Shown here piece by piece: positions 45,374 to 54,542 of a stretch of 64,000 bases of DNA; position 1 is the stretch's first letter; the number at the start of each line of letters is the position of its first letter. Where the stretch lies: the NCBI GenBank assembly GCA_016842005.1, contig JAENYD010000002.1:62001-126000 (forward strand), in the 5' to 3' direction. Source of the DNA: Clostridium thermobutyricum. Its GTDB lineage: Bacteria > Bacillota > Clostridia > Ch29. The position numbers and the translations under genes are program-made. A model generated the notes under the pieces. That model searched no databases. It was not told the origin of the DNA and saw only the letters and a program-made list of their open reading frames with translations.

Positions 45374-45889
45374 ATGAAAAATAAATGGTTTCCGATTTTG
45401 CTGGTGGTTGTTCTGACGGTTTCGGTTTTGGCAGCCTGTACTCCGCGGCAAAGAACGGTACCACAGCCTTCTCCGGAAAACCAGAACGACATGACGCCCC
45501 AGAATAATACCCAGATAACGCCCAATGACAACAGCAGGATAGCTGATACCATCGCAAATGAAGTCGAAAGGATCGAAGGCGTTGAAAGGGCAACGGTTGT
45601 CGTGAACAACAATACCGCTTACGTGGCTGTGGACCTGGATAATGATATAAAGGGTGCGAGAACAGATGCTGTTAAGGAAGAGGTTGTCAACAGGGTAAGA
45701 AACATTGACCTGTCTGCAACAAGGGTGGGTGCATACAGGACAATAACAAAAGTCTACGTTACCTCCGACATGGACACCTATACACGTCTCCAGGACTATG
45801 CCAGGGATATAAGGCAGGGAAAACCTATTTCCGGAATGATTGATGAAATACAGGAAATGTTCAGAAGGTCAGCACCCGAGAGTGACTAA
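45374..45889 (+). CDS. YhcN/YlaJ-family sporulation lipoprotein
   Basis: A 171-residue lipoprotein: signal peptide with lipobox VLAAC (Cys ~22), a Pro/Gln/Asn-rich linker, then the YhcN/YlaJ domain (IADTIANEVERIEGVERATV, then VVNNNTAYVAVDLD and a C-terminal TDMDTYTRLQDYARDIRQGK-like helix). In Bacillus such proteins are spore-associated. The ribosome binding site GGGAGGG is rather far (~13 bases) from the ATG at 45374. Confidence 0.85.
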   Translation: MKNKWFPILLVVVLTVSVLAACTPRQRTVPQPSPENQNDMTPQNNTQITPNDNSRIADTIANEVERIEGVERATVVVNNNTAYVAVDLDNDIKGARTDAVKEEVVNRVRNIDLSATRVGAYRTITKVYVTSDMDTYTRLQDYARDIRQGKPISGMIDEIQEMFRRSAPESD

Positions 45890-45891
45890 AG

Positions 45892-45970
45892 ATAAACAGG
45901 CTTGTAAGCTTCAGGTGGGGTTCCCATCTGAAGCTTAGCCAGACAAGGGGACAGGGACTTGTCTGTTTGG
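45892..45970 (+). repeat. Dispersed palindromic repeat, copy R8 (plus orientation, partial)
   Basis: Left end ATAAACAGGCTTGTAAGC, first hairpin AGCTTCAGGTGGGG with CCCATCTGAAGCT, then AGACAAGGGGACAGGGACTT and GTCTG, the short inverted repeat also found at 8937-8962. The main palindrome is missing. Confidence 0.65.
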
Positions 45971-46092
45971 AAAGTAGCAGAAAGTAGTATATATAAAAAC
46001 AGGATCAGACCTGAAATATTCACTTATGTTTATAGCATCATGATATTTTTAGCCTCATCGCAGGTGGTGGAATGGCTGTAGTTAATAGGAAT

Positions 46093-46126
46093 AAGAGCTG
46101 ACAGGAGAAGCTCTTTTTTTTTTTTT
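46093..46126 (+). terminator. Strong intrinsic terminator
   Basis: AAGAGCT (46093-46099) pairs with AGCTCTT (46109-46115), followed by a run of about twelve T's. It lies ~200 bases after the YhcN-like gene; the intervening sequence is repeat R8 and unassigned DNA, so a small transcript cannot be excluded. Confidence 0.8.
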
Positions 46127-46518
46127 GCTGTATAACGGAAATCACCTGCTTATCTTAGGGGGCGGTGGTCATGATTATTTGCGAAAATTTAATAAAAAAT
46201 GGTTCATCAACGACTTTTGTGAAAAATGAGGTGTAATGAATTTTTGATATGCAAATTATACCATGTGGACTTACGAAACCTTTATAAATACTAACTTTCA
46301 CAAAAGTCACTGGCAATAGTTACATGCTAAAAATCGCTTGACCACAAAATTCAACGTTGGACCTAAAAAATTAATGAAAACTGAGAATCAAGCATAGATA
46401 ATGATATACAGAATTTTTTACTTAATAACATCCGGTGGTGAACGATCTTGTAAAATGATATAATATACCAGTAATGAGTTCGCATGTTATTCTTCAAAGT
46501 GGAATAGAGGACCAGTCA
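46127..46518. other. AT-rich gap with a 13-base inverted repeat
   Basis: GACTTTTGTGAAA (46212-46224) and its exact inverse (46296-46308) bound a 97-base segment without coding potential, like the ends of a small non-autonomous element. TATAAT near 46459-46464 may be the -10 of the DUF5665 gene. No gene is supported. Confidence 0.5.
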
Positions 46519-46848
46519 ATGAAAGGGGATGAGAATGTCTTGAGCAATAAATCTGCAGAAACGGATATGGGAAAGGTTGAAAAATGTATTGAAGATATTA
46601 ACTTGAAATTAAATAAGATTAAATTACATTCATTTATAGAGAATATCGACTCCCATAAGGATTTCATGGTTTATAATTTTTTTATAGGTGTGGTCAGGGG
46701 GTTTGGTATGGCGGTAGGTTTTACCATACTCGGCGCCATTCTTATTTATTTCCTGCAGAAGATAGTCCTGCTCAATATACCGGTGCTGGGGGATTTTATA
46801 AGCGATATTGTGCGGATTGTGCAGGAAAATCTGAACACAGGAAGGTAA
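46519..46848 (+). CDS. DUF5665 family membrane protein
   Basis: A 109-residue protein: a charged N-terminal half with a short coiled coil (MGKVEKCIEDINLKLNKIKL), then NFFIGVVRGFGMAVGFTILG and a second hydrophobic stretch, ending in an amphipathic helix. The RGxGxAxG segment is typical of DUF5665. ATG at 46519 has AGAGGA 8 bases upstream; an ATG at 46474 lies almost on the promoter. Function unknown. Confidence 0.75.
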   Translation: MKGDENVLSNKSAETDMGKVEKCIEDINLKLNKIKLHSFIENIDSHKDFMVYNFFIGVVRGFGMAVGFTILGAILIYFLQKIVLLNIPVLGDFISDIVRIVQENLNTGR

Positions 46849-46851
46849 CAT

Positions 46852-46890
46852 AAAAAAGAGTCCTCTTATGAAAAGAGGACTCTTTTTTTT
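46852..46890. terminator. Bidirectional intrinsic terminator
   Basis: The stem GAGTCCTCTT (46858-46867) with AAGAGGACTC (46873-46882) is flanked by A6 and T8, so it can end both the DUF5665 gene (plus) and the holin-like gene (minus). Confidence 0.9.
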
Positions 46891-47275
46891 ACATCGCCCT
46901 GCCGGGTATTATAGCATCCACTATGCCGAATACCAGGGCACCTATCAGCGCTCCCAGGATAGTCACATTAAATCCGGTAACAAAGAACTGGGTTGCATAT
47001 ATGATTATAGCTGCCAGGATAAATCCTATAATGCCCTTGCCGAAGGGAGAGGCGTTTACACCTGAAACCCGGGATACCAGGTAATCTATCAGAGTCAAAA
47101 CTGCTGCAGCTATTACCAGGGTGACAATGCCGCTGATGCGGAACCCGGGCGTTAGAAATGCTGTGATGGCAAGCACTACTGATGCTACTATGAGCCTGAT
47201 CAGTATTCCTCCTATGTCAATGCCTGCATCCTTTCCCTGAGTCCTTTCATTTCTGTTCCTTTCTTGTTCTGCCAT
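46889..47275 (-). CDS. Phage-holin-family-like four-helix membrane protein
   Basis: A 128-residue protein with a polar N-terminus (1-18) and four hydrophobic helices; contains GGILIRLIVASVVLAITAFL and GFNVTILGALIGALVFGIVD, as in the phage holin (DUF360-like) family common on Firmicute chromosomes. It is not in a prophage context, so a lytic role is unlikely. Function unknown. Confidence 0.75.
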   Translation of the reverse strand: MAEQERNRNERTQGKDAGIDIGGILIRLIVASVVLAITAFLTPGFRISGIVTLVIAAAVLTLIDYLVSRVSGVNASPFGKGIIGFILAAIIIYATQFFVTGFNVTILGALIGALVFGIVDAIIPGRAM

Positions 47276-47358
47276 CTATCCACACTCCTTCTAAAGAATG
47301 TATGCATTAATAGTATGGTTAATATTTTTATAAATATTCAGGGAGTTTGGTCAGGCAG

Positions 47359-47850
47359 TCACTGTATTTTTGTTATAATAAGCGCAATAAGTCCTGCTAA
47401 GGGAGGGAAAATAAGGGTGCTGACTATTCTCACCAGGGTAAACAACGGGCTTACCAGTGCAATCTCATAGGGCCAGTTGCCTATACTCCACATGGACCAT
47501 CCTGCAATAAAGCTGACTGTGGTGGGAATGCCCGCCCCGGCGCGATATATGGAATAAATTATAGGAAAAGCCACATAAGGTCCGCCCGGTATCAGGGCTC
47601 CGGCCACCGATCCGATAAGCAGGCCTTTGAAACCTGCCTCCTCTCCCAGGAACTCACTGACAATTTCCCGGGGGAGAACGGTTTCCAGCAGCCCCGCCAG
47701 GAGAAAAGCGGATACCAGGAGGGGAAGCATATTGATAAGGGTTTTACCTCCTTTTATTATGCCTTTTTTTGCAGTTTCTCTGTCCCTTCTGGCTGCTATT
47801 GCAAGCAGCACTGCAGCAATTACCAGCATTAAAACGGTGGATGACAGCAT
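47359..47850 (-). CDS. Half-size permease of the YraQ/DUF318 type, second copy
   Basis: A 163-residue protein with about four helices. The motif GALIPGGPYVAFPIIYSIYR (residues ~85-104) matches half of a YraQ/ArsP-like permease. It is paralogous to the gene immediately upstream, whose stop overlaps this ATG (TAATG). The two halves probably pair in the membrane to form one full permease. Substrate unknown. Confidence 0.8.
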   Translation of the reverse strand: MLSSTVLMLVIAAVLLAIAARRDRETAKKGIIKGGKTLINMLPLLVSAFLLAGLLETVLPREIVSEFLGEEAGFKGLLIGSVAGALIPGGPYVAFPIIYSIYRAGAGIPTTVSFIAGWSMWSIGNWPYEIALVSPLFTLVRIVSTLIFPPLAGLIALIITKIQ

Positions 47851-48398
47851 TATGCCTCACTCCCTTCCTGGCGGGATGTTACATCTCTTTGTATTCTTTC
47901 GTATGTCTTGCTGAACAGATGCTGGGCTATCAAACCGGCCAGCGGCGGAAAGAGCAGGGTGGCAGTAAACCGTATCAGGGTGAGGCGGGGGCCCATAAGG
48001 GCTATTTCCATCGGAATGCGGCTGAGACTCCACAGGTTTTTGCCCACTATGAATGATATCATGGGTCCCAGGGCAGCTCCCGAACTGATGAAAGATACAA
48101 CCAGAGGGAAGTATACGTAAGGGCCTCCCGGTATTATGGCCCCTGCGATTCCCGCAATAAAATATCCTTTTATTCCCGATTTGTCTCCCAGCATTTTTCC
48201 TATGAATTCACGGGGTGCCAGTACCTGTACCAGTCCTGCCACCAGAAAGGCAGCCAGCAGCAGGGGGAGAACACTGTAAAACACCGAAACGGCACCCTTT
48301 ATCCCTGCAAGAACGTTTCCGGGGCCTCCCTGCATATAGGATATGACGGCCAGCACTGCGACAGCTATTGTCAAGCCCAGGGTAGTCTTTTTCTGCAA
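47850..48398 (-). CDS. Half-size permease of the YraQ/DUF318 type, first copy
   Basis: A 182-residue protein with four to five helices and the motif GAIIPGGPYVYFPLVVSFIS (~100-119), aligning along its length with the next gene. It has its own cytosolic tail (HLFSKTYERIQRDVTSRQEG). TTG at 48398 is the start, with GAAGGA upstream. Full-length relatives (ArsP, YraQ) move organoarsenicals or unknown metabolites. Confidence 0.8.
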   Translation of the reverse strand: MQKKTTLGLTIAVAVLAVISYMQGGPGNVLAGIKGAVSVFYSVLPLLLAAFLVAGLVQVLAPREFIGKMLGDKSGIKGYFIAGIAGAIIPGGPYVYFPLVVSFISSGAALGPMISFIVGKNLWSLSRIPMEIALMGPRLTLIRFTATLLFPPLAGLIAQHLFSKTYERIQRDVTSRQEGSEA

Positions 48399-48655
48399 AT
48401 TTCCTTCACTCCATTCATTTTCCGATTAAAACTGTTTAATCCTATTATACATCAATCTCTACCGGTATTATCAAAACTTATAGGATAATACGGTGGTTAG
48501 CTCTTTTACTTTTGAGCATAGGACTTAGAATCTTGTTTATGAAATAGGAACTGATAATTTTACATTTTTCTAACCCTTCTATAACAGGCAATTAACACGA
48601 CGATATTAAAATTAAGACAGATAAACAGATAAATAAATATAAGCGGGTGATTATA

Positions 48656-49174
48656 ATGAGCAGGATTGCCTGGTATGTAAAGAACAGTGAAGTACAGTTG
48701 TTCTATTTGCTGAACAGAAAGATACACTGTTATTTGCTGGATGTGGTAATGAGGGGTGTGACACATTTGGGATCTATAGGGTTTTCCATCATGTTTCCCA
48801 TTGTCCTCTTTCTCTCCAACAGCCAGCAGACCAGACAACTGGGATTGCAGGTCGCCCTGGCACTGTCATTAAGCCAGATTGTCGTTCAACTGGTGAAAAG
48901 GATGGTTAACAGACCCCGGCCGTACAAGGCCCTTGAGAATGCTATAGCAGTGAAGCCCCCTTCCTGTAAGTATTCTTTTCCATCCGGCCATACCTGTGCG
49001 GCCTTCTCTATGGCTTTTGTGCTGTCCAACAGTATTCCCGATTTTGGATTTGTTTTTCTGTTGCTGGCTTCGTTGGTGGGGATTTCCCGCATATATCTCG
49101 GATTTCACTATCCTACCGATGTATTGGCAGGATTTGGGATAGCCCATATTTCATTAATAGCAGCTTTAATATAA
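48656..49174 (+). CDS. PAP2-family membrane phosphatase
   Basis: A 172-residue, five- to six-helix lipid phosphatase. All three PAP2 motifs are visible: KRMVNRPRP (KX6RP, ~82-90), PSGHT (~107-111) and SRIYLGFHYPTD (SRX5HX3D, ~145-156). It dephosphorylates a lipid such as undecaprenyl pyrophosphate or phosphatidic acid. ATG at 48656 is chosen over GTG at 48647. It is followed after 19 bases by a glycosyltransferase, suggesting a joint role in glycolipid synthesis. Confidence 0.9.
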   Translation: MSRIAWYVKNSEVQLFYLLNRKIHCYLLDVVMRGVTHLGSIGFSIMFPIVLFLSNSQQTRQLGLQVALALSLSQIVVQLVKRMVNRPRPYKALENAIAVKPPSCKYSFPSGHTCAAFSMAFVLSNSIPDFGFVFLLLASLVGISRIYLGFHYPTDVLAGFGIAHISLIAALI

Positions 49175-49193
49175 ATAATGTGAGGGGGATACT

Positions 49194-50342
49194 ATGAGGA
49201 TTGCCATTTTTTCGGATACATTTCTGCCCCAGATAAATGGTGTAACCAAAACCCTTTCCCGGATGAAGGACTACATGGACAAAAATGCAATCGATTACAA
49301 GTTTATGATACCGGGTGAGCAGACAACTAATAATTATTTTGAACAGACTATTTCATTTCAAAGTTACAGTTTTTTCCTGTATCCCGGATGTAAGGTTTCA
49401 TTTCCGCATTACCAGCGGGTAAAAGAAGCTATGGACGGGTTCAGACCTGACATTATCCACCTGGTAACCCCTTTTTCCCTCGGACTTATGGGTATGAAAT
49501 ATGCACGAGACAACGATATACCTATTGTTTCTTCATATCATACTAATTTCCCTCAATATCTGAAACACTATAACCTCCAGTTCCTTGAGCCAGCCCTATG
49601 GCATTTTTTCAGGTGGTTTCACTCCTACAGTCATATAAATTTCTGTCCTTCCATGGATACACTGGTATTGTTAAAGGGAAAAGGCATCCAGGACCTTGAG
49701 ATATGGGGAAGAGGAATAGATGTATCAAGATTTTCACCGGATAACCGCAGTGAAAAAATACGATCGGAATATACTGACGGCCGGGAGGTTATACTTCTAT
49801 ATGTGGGAAGGCTGGCTCCCGAGAAGGAGCTGGATGTCCTGATGGCTGCGGCGGACATTATGAATAAAAAAGGTCTGAAGTTCAGGCTTGTGATTGTGGG
49901 TGACGGTCCCTCCAGGCAGAGTCTGGAGGCTCTAGACATACCCAATGTGACTTTCGCAGGGTACAAGTCAGGTGGGGAACTGCAGGAGATTTATGCGTCG
50001 GCTGACCTATTCGCATTTCCTTCAAGCACTGAAACTTATGGAAATGTGATACTCGAAGCGATGGCATCAGGCCTTCCGGTAGTTGCAGCAGGAGCGGGAG
50101 GGGTAAAGGAAAACCTGGTCAGCATGTACAACGGCATCGCCTTTGAGCCCGGCAGCGAAACAGATATGGCAAGCGCAATGGAGGTACTGATTTCAAATGA
50201 AAATTTAAGGACAAGGCTGGGACGGAATGCAAGAACCCACTCTCTGTCCAGAAACTGGGACAGTGTCTTTGCGGGATTACTCCGCAGGTATGATGAGATA
50301 ATAAATATCTGGCGGCATAATAGAAGGAATTTGCCTGCATAG
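49194..50342 (+). CDS. Glycosyltransferase family 4 (glycolipid mannosyl/glucosyl-transferase type)
   Basis: A 382-residue GT-B enzyme. The opening MRIAIFSDTFLPQINGVTKT is typical of GT4 enzymes that glycosylate diacylglycerol or phosphatidylinositol. LLYVGRLAPEKELDVLMAA (~200) starts the nucleotide-sugar domain and FPSSTETYGNVILEAMASGL (~276-295) holds the EX7E motif. The ATG follows GAGGGGG. Paired with the PAP2 phosphatase. Sugar and acceptor are not readable from sequence. Confidence 0.9.
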   Translation: MRIAIFSDTFLPQINGVTKTLSRMKDYMDKNAIDYKFMIPGEQTTNNYFEQTISFQSYSFFLYPGCKVSFPHYQRVKEAMDGFRPDIIHLVTPFSLGLMGMKYARDNDIPIVSSYHTNFPQYLKHYNLQFLEPALWHFFRWFHSYSHINFCPSMDTLVLLKGKGIQDLEIWGRGIDVSRFSPDNRSEKIRSEYTDGREVILLYVGRLAPEKELDVLMAAADIMNKKGLKFRLVIVGDGPSRQSLEALDIPNVTFAGYKSGGELQEIYASADLFAFPSSTETYGNVILEAMASGLPVVAAGAGGVKENLVSMYNGIAFEPGSETDMASAMEVLISNENLRTRLGRNARTHSLSRNWDSVFAGLLRRYDEIINIWRHNRRNLPA

Positions 50343-50353
50343 TTTAAAAAAAT

Positions 50354-50572
50354 TTGTCATTAATAGGTCTGGTTATTAATAGTATACTAAAGGTACTGAT
50401 CGGAAGGACATGGGAAAGCGACATTGATTTTGCGCTTATTCCAATGGAATTCCGACCGGTACTTTCATTTTATCCCGGTGCAGCAGTTAAATCAGTCTTC
50501 CTTAAAGGATTAACAGAACATATAGAGAATATCTATACAAACGACAAACGGCCGGGAATATTTTATGACTAA
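50354..50572 (+). other. Unassigned open frame between GT4 gene and repeat R9
   Basis: A 72-residue frame from TTG at 50354 (no ribosome binding site). It contains ESDIDFALIPMEFRPVLSFY and ends inside repeat R9. It may be the remnant of a gene cut by the repeat, or chance. No family recognised. Confidence 0.25.
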
Positions 50573-50685
50573 CGCCGCCAATACTTTCCGCCCTTTAAGG
50601 CATGAGATAAGCGGCTGTACGTCCCTGGATGCCAGTTTTTAAGCATCAGGTGGAGTCAAAATCCCCTTTGAAGCCAAGAACCCTG
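50561..50685 (-). repeat. Dispersed palindromic repeat, copy R9 (minus orientation)
   Basis: TATGACTAACGCCGCCAATA (right end), apical CTTTCCGCCCTTTAAGGC, GATAAGCGGCTGTACGTCCC, then AAGCATCAGGTGGAGTC and GGCTTC-type left end AAGCCAAGAACCCTGTTAAT. It runs to within 35 bases of the histidine kinase start and supplies a false upstream extension of that gene. Confidence 0.8.
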
Positions 50686-50718
50686 TTAATCCGGCCGGAG
50701 TCTAGAAAGGAATTTCCG

Positions 50719-51855
50719 GTGAATAGGAATTTGGTCATTTCCAAAACCCTGCTAAATCTTGTGATATTTCTCCTGGCCCTGTCTTTTGAAGGGGCGTCTC
50801 CAGAGCGTACGGCTGTCCTGGTGATGGTATTTGCCGGACTTACAGCATGGGGGTTTGTCAGGCTTTTTGTACCCCGGGTCCGGTCATGGGGGTTAGGGAT
50901 GGATATTGCCTTCATATATCTTCTGGAATACCAGTCCAAATACCTGGTTAACTATTTTTTTCATATTTTATATATACCTATAATACTGGAAGCGGGAATA
51001 AGCCTTGACCGGAAAAAGGCGAACCTGGTGGCGGTAGCGGCAGCCTTTGCGGCCCTGTCCAAATTTATGGTGGTTATGAAGTATGAATTCAATGGGGCAA
51101 CGCTGTCCCAGCTGCTCTTCAATCTGTTCGCCCTGGCCTTTCTTATAACCCTTTTGAACTACGGCAAACTCCAGCAGGAGGAAAGGCAGAAGAGTCAGCT
51201 GCTGTACAATGAGCTGGCGGAAGCGTACCGGAAGCTGAAGGACCTGTCCTGCCAGAAGGAAAAGGCAGCGGTGCTGGAGGAGAGGAACAGGATAGCCAGG
51301 GATATTCATGATAGCCTTGGTCACCGTCTTATTTCGCTGATCATGCAGTTAGAAATGGGTAAGCAGTATCGGGATACAAACCCGGAGAAGATGGAAGAAC
51401 TGCTGGACAGGTGTGCCCGGGGAGCCCGGGAGGCCCTGACCGATACCCGGAAGGCTGTCAAGGCCCTTAAAGGGGATGAAAATCCGGGGATTGAGGGTAT
51501 ACTGCAGATGATAAACGAATTCCGGAGGGATACGGGGATAGACATACAGGCGGATATTTCGGTACCGGACCTGACGCCGGAAGCAGGCAGGGTATTGTAC
51601 AGAGTTGTACAGGAGGCAATTACCAATGCGGTCAGACATGGGCAGGCCACCTTTATCCGTGTCGGAATAGGTTCTGACGGCAACAGGATTTCGTTTGAGG
51701 TGAAAGACAATGGTTCCGGGGGAGAATATACTGAAGGTTTTGGCATCAGGAACATGAGAGGCAGGATTGAAGAACTTGGAGGAACATTGAAAATCGATGC
51801 CGGAAACGGCTTCGGTATTATGGGTGAATTTCGGTTGAGGGGTGTCAGAGAGTGA
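50719..51855 (+). CDS. NarL-type sensor histidine kinase
   Basis: A 378-residue kinase with about five to six N-terminal helices (residues ~5-150), a coiled-coil linker and a HisKA_3 domain: VLEERNRIARDIHDSLGHRL, phospho-His in RDIHDSLGH (~192-200). The HATPase domain follows (VVQEAITNAVRHG, ~298-310; FEVKDNGSGG). GTG at 50719 with AAAGGA 7 bases upstream is the start; the frame upstream to 50629 is repeat R9. Its GTGA overlap with the regulator gene shows coupling. The signal is unknown. Confidence 0.9.
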   Translation: MNRNLVISKTLLNLVIFLLALSFEGASPERTAVLVMVFAGLTAWGFVRLFVPRVRSWGLGMDIAFIYLLEYQSKYLVNYFFHILYIPIILEAGISLDRKKANLVAVAAAFAALSKFMVVMKYEFNGATLSQLLFNLFALAFLITLLNYGKLQQEERQKSQLLYNELAEAYRKLKDLSCQKEKAAVLEERNRIARDIHDSLGHRLISLIMQLEMGKQYRDTNPEKMEELLDRCARGAREALTDTRKAVKALKGDENPGIEGILQMINEFRRDTGIDIQADISVPDLTPEAGRVLYRVVQEAITNAVRHGQATFIRVGIGSDGNRISFEVKDNGSGGEYTEGFGIRNMRGRIEELGGTLKIDAGNGFGIMGEFRLRGVRE

Positions 51856-52496
51856 TCAGAGTGGGTATTGTTGACGACCAGGAGATTATGAGACAGGGGA
51901 TGAAGGTCATTCTTTCAGTTCAGGATGACATGGAAGTTGTAGGTGAAGGCAGTCACGGCATGGAGGGCTACAGACTTTGTGAGACACACGTGGTGGATGT
52001 CCTGCTGATGGATGTGCGGATGCCGGTTATGGACGGAGTGGAGGCTACAAGGAGAATAATGCGGGATTTTCCCGATGTCAGGATAATAATACTTACCACC
52101 TTTGACGAAGACGAGTACATTTTTCAGGCGTTGAAATACGGTGCTTCAGGGTACCTCCTGAAGGATGCCGCACCCGAAGAGATAGCGGAGGCCATCAGGG
52201 ACGTATACAGGGGCGGAGCCCGGATACAGCCCCGGGTGGCTGCAAAGGTAGTGGAGCGGTTCAGGCATATGGAAGACAGGAAACCGGACAGCGACCCGAG
52301 GATAAAAACCCTCACCGGACGCGAGAGGGATATCATACAGCTGGTGGGAGAAGGCAAAAGTAACAGGGAGATAGCAAAACAGCTCTTTATTTCAGAAGGG
52401 ACCGTAAAGAATCATGTTACAAACATTCTGGTCAAACTGGACCTGAGGGACAGGACCCAGCTCGCCATTTTCGCCATAAAGAACGGGCTTGTATGA
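51852..52496 (+). CDS. NarL/FixJ-family response regulator
   Basis: A 214-residue regulator: receiver with D54 in LLMDVRMPVMDG and acidic pocket VDDQE, and a LuxR-type helix-turn-helix (LTGRERDIIQLVGEGKSNRE, IAKQLFISEGTVKNHVTNIL, ~150-190). GTG start overlapping the kinase stop. The lipoprotein and ABC-2 exporter genes that follow on the same strand are the probable targets. Confidence 0.93.
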   Translation: MIRVGIVDDQEIMRQGMKVILSVQDDMEVVGEGSHGMEGYRLCETHVVDVLLMDVRMPVMDGVEATRRIMRDFPDVRIIILTTFDEDEYIFQALKYGASGYLLKDAAPEEIAEAIRDVYRGGARIQPRVAAKVVERFRHMEDRKPDSDPRIKTLTGRERDIIQLVGEGKSNREIAKQLFISEGTVKNHVTNILVKLDLRDRTQLAIFAIKNGLV

Positions 52497-52598
52497 CTTT
52501 TGTCATAATACCGTACAATAAAATATTACTTTATGTAGAAGCTGCCCATCCTCCCGGGATGTAAAATAGTACTGGAAAGTGGGAGGAGGGTGTTTTTT

Positions 52599-53600
52599 AT
52601 GAAAAAAATAATTGCATTTGTCTGTATTTTGTTACTGATGCCGGTCATCACAGGCGGTTGCAGTACAAAGAGCGATTACCAGTTGTATATGGAGGCCGTC
52701 GAGAGGACCGGGGCGGTGGAGAAGGGGAAAATGTCCATGGATATGGACATGAGGATGGAATTCAACCGGGAAGGTCTTACGGAGGATGCGGAGAAATACC
52801 TGGACTTATTTAAAGATATATCGGCAGGTATTATAGGGCAGTTTGACAAAACCAGGGAAGAAAGCCTTACCGATATATTCATCAAAGGCGGAGACCTGGG
52901 TCTGGATGCCAAAATATATTCCAAAGGGGATATAGCCTATATCATTACCCCACTGATACCCAAGATACTGGTGGTAAAGGGGGAGGAACTGATAGGGCTG
53001 GGTAAAGGAAAGGTTAACCGGGACCATATACCGAAACCGTCGAAGGAGAGCCTGGAGAAAGTGGAAAAGATATGGACCGGGCTGTACGACCGGGAGAATG
53101 TGGCGGCTATTGAAGATATTGTCCTTGATACCCCGGAAGGAAAGGTAAAGGCCAGGAAATTCCGGATAACCCTGTCGGATGAACAGTTGAAACCGGCCAT
53201 AAGAGAAACCATGACGGTTTTTATGGAAGACCGGCAGCTGGTGGAAGGACTTAGAGATATGATGAAGCCGGAAGCAGGGGAATTCACTGTTGATGACATG
53301 CTGAAAATAAATCAGGAGATGCTGGATGGGGCCACTATAAATAATTTCAGCCAGGTTGCCTATATTGACAGGGATAACTATGTGATAGAGGAAAGGGTTG
53401 ATATTGACATTACGTTTGGCTATAGCCGGCCCGGAGCTGTCACAGGATACAGCTTCAGCATGATTATGAGGAAATGGGACCTTAACAGGGAGCCGGAAAT
53501 ACATTTTCCCGATGTTACGGCGGAGAACAGTACCACCCTGGACCAGCTGTCGGATAAGTATCCGGATTTCTTTGAGGTCATGAAGGAGGAGAAGCGTTAA
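52599..53600 (+). CDS. Lipoprotein of the ABC-2 exporter operon
   Basis: A 333-residue lipoprotein (lipobox VITGGC, Cys ~21). The mature part is alternating helix and strand and includes MSMDMDMRMEFNREGL and a C-terminal SRPGAVTGYSFSMIMRKWDL, similar in layout to LolA/LppX-like carriers of hydrophobic ligands, but not a clear family match. ATG at 52599 is 8 bases after GGAGGAGGG. Its stop overlaps the ATPase start (TAATG), so it belongs to the exporter. It may bind the exported compound outside the membrane. Confidence 0.7.
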   Translation: MKKIIAFVCILLLMPVITGGCSTKSDYQLYMEAVERTGAVEKGKMSMDMDMRMEFNREGLTEDAEKYLDLFKDISAGIIGQFDKTREESLTDIFIKGGDLGLDAKIYSKGDIAYIITPLIPKILVVKGEELIGLGKGKVNRDHIPKPSKESLEKVEKIWTGLYDRENVAAIEDIVLDTPEGKVKARKFRITLSDEQLKPAIRETMTVFMEDRQLVEGLRDMMKPEAGEFTVDDMLKINQEMLDGATINNFSQVAYIDRDNYVIEERVDIDITFGYSRPGAVTGYSFSMIMRKWDLNREPEIHFPDVTAENSTTLDQLSDKYPDFFEVMKEEKR

Positions 53601-54532
53601 TGCTTATAGAGGCGGTCAATCTCAGAAAGCATTACGGCAGGATAAAAGCCGTTGACGGTATAGACCTGGAAGTAAGGGAAGGGGAAATTCTGGGTATACT
53701 GGGACCCAACGGTGCTGGAAAATCCACGACCATATCAATGATATCCACTCTGATTAAACCGGATGAGGGGAAGATAATGTTCAGAGGTAGAAACATTGTT
53801 GATGACCCCCGCGTTATCAGGAATATCCTGGGGATGGTTCCCCAGGATGTAGCCCTTTATCCGGACCTTTCCGCCTTGGAGAACCTGAGATTCTTCGGGA
53901 GGCTGTACGGGCTGAAAGGCAGTGAACTGGATAAAAGAATAAAAGAAGTGCTTGATATCCTCGGACTTAACGGGAGAGCCGGGGACAGTATCAAAAAGTA
54001 TTCCGGAGGGATGAAACGCAGGGTCAATATAGGGGCTGCCCTGCTGCACCATCCCCGGATCCTTGTAATGGATGAGCCTACCGTAGGCATTGACCCCCAG
54101 TCCAGGAAACACATACTGGAAACGGTTAAAGGGCTGAATGCCCGGGGAATGACCATTATCTATACCAGTCATTACATGGAAGAGGTGGAGGCCCTGTGTG
54201 ACCGGATATATATAATGGACTACGGCAGGATAATTGCCTCGGGTACCGGGGAACAGCTGAAAAGACTGATAGATAAGGACGATACCGTTGAAATACAGGT
54301 TGACAAGGCAACCGACCAATTCATCAGACAGCTTAAAGGCAATGTAAAGGTAAAGCATGTTGATGTGAGGGGTAATAACATAATCCTGATATCCAGCGGC
54401 GGAAGCAGTATCCTGCCCGATGTATTCGAAACGGCTGTGGGGAATGATGTGAAAATGCTGTCGGTTCAGGTCAAAACCCCTACCCTGGAGGATGTTTTCT
54501 TGCACCTGACCGGTCGGGGCTTAAGGGATTAG
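53600..54532 (+). CDS. ABC exporter ATP-binding protein (ABC-2 type)
   Basis: A 310-residue ATPase with Walker A GPNGAGKST (residues ~38-46), Q-loop MVPQDVALY, signature YSGGMKRRVNIGAALLHHP (~134-152) and Walker B ILVMDEPTVGIDPQSR, of the drug/NodI type. The C-terminal ~90 residues include the typical tail ending VKTPTLEDVFLHLTGRGLRD. It energises the two permeases downstream. Confidence 0.94.
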   Translation: MLIEAVNLRKHYGRIKAVDGIDLEVREGEILGILGPNGAGKSTTISMISTLIKPDEGKIMFRGRNIVDDPRVIRNILGMVPQDVALYPDLSALENLRFFGRLYGLKGSELDKRIKEVLDILGLNGRAGDSIKKYSGGMKRRVNIGAALLHHPRILVMDEPTVGIDPQSRKHILETVKGLNARGMTIIYTSHYMEEVEALCDRIYIMDYGRIIASGTGEQLKRLIDKDDTVEIQVDKATDQFIRQLKGNVKVKHVDVRGNNIILISSGGSSILPDVFETAVGNDVKMLSVQVKTPTLEDVFLHLTGRGLRD

Positions 54533-54542
54533 GGGGGATAGT

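Noticed and set aside
50629-50718. 30-residue N-terminal extension of the NarL-type kinase
   Set aside because: These codons are repeat R9 DNA. The GTG at 50719 has a well-placed ribosome binding site and the family N-terminus.
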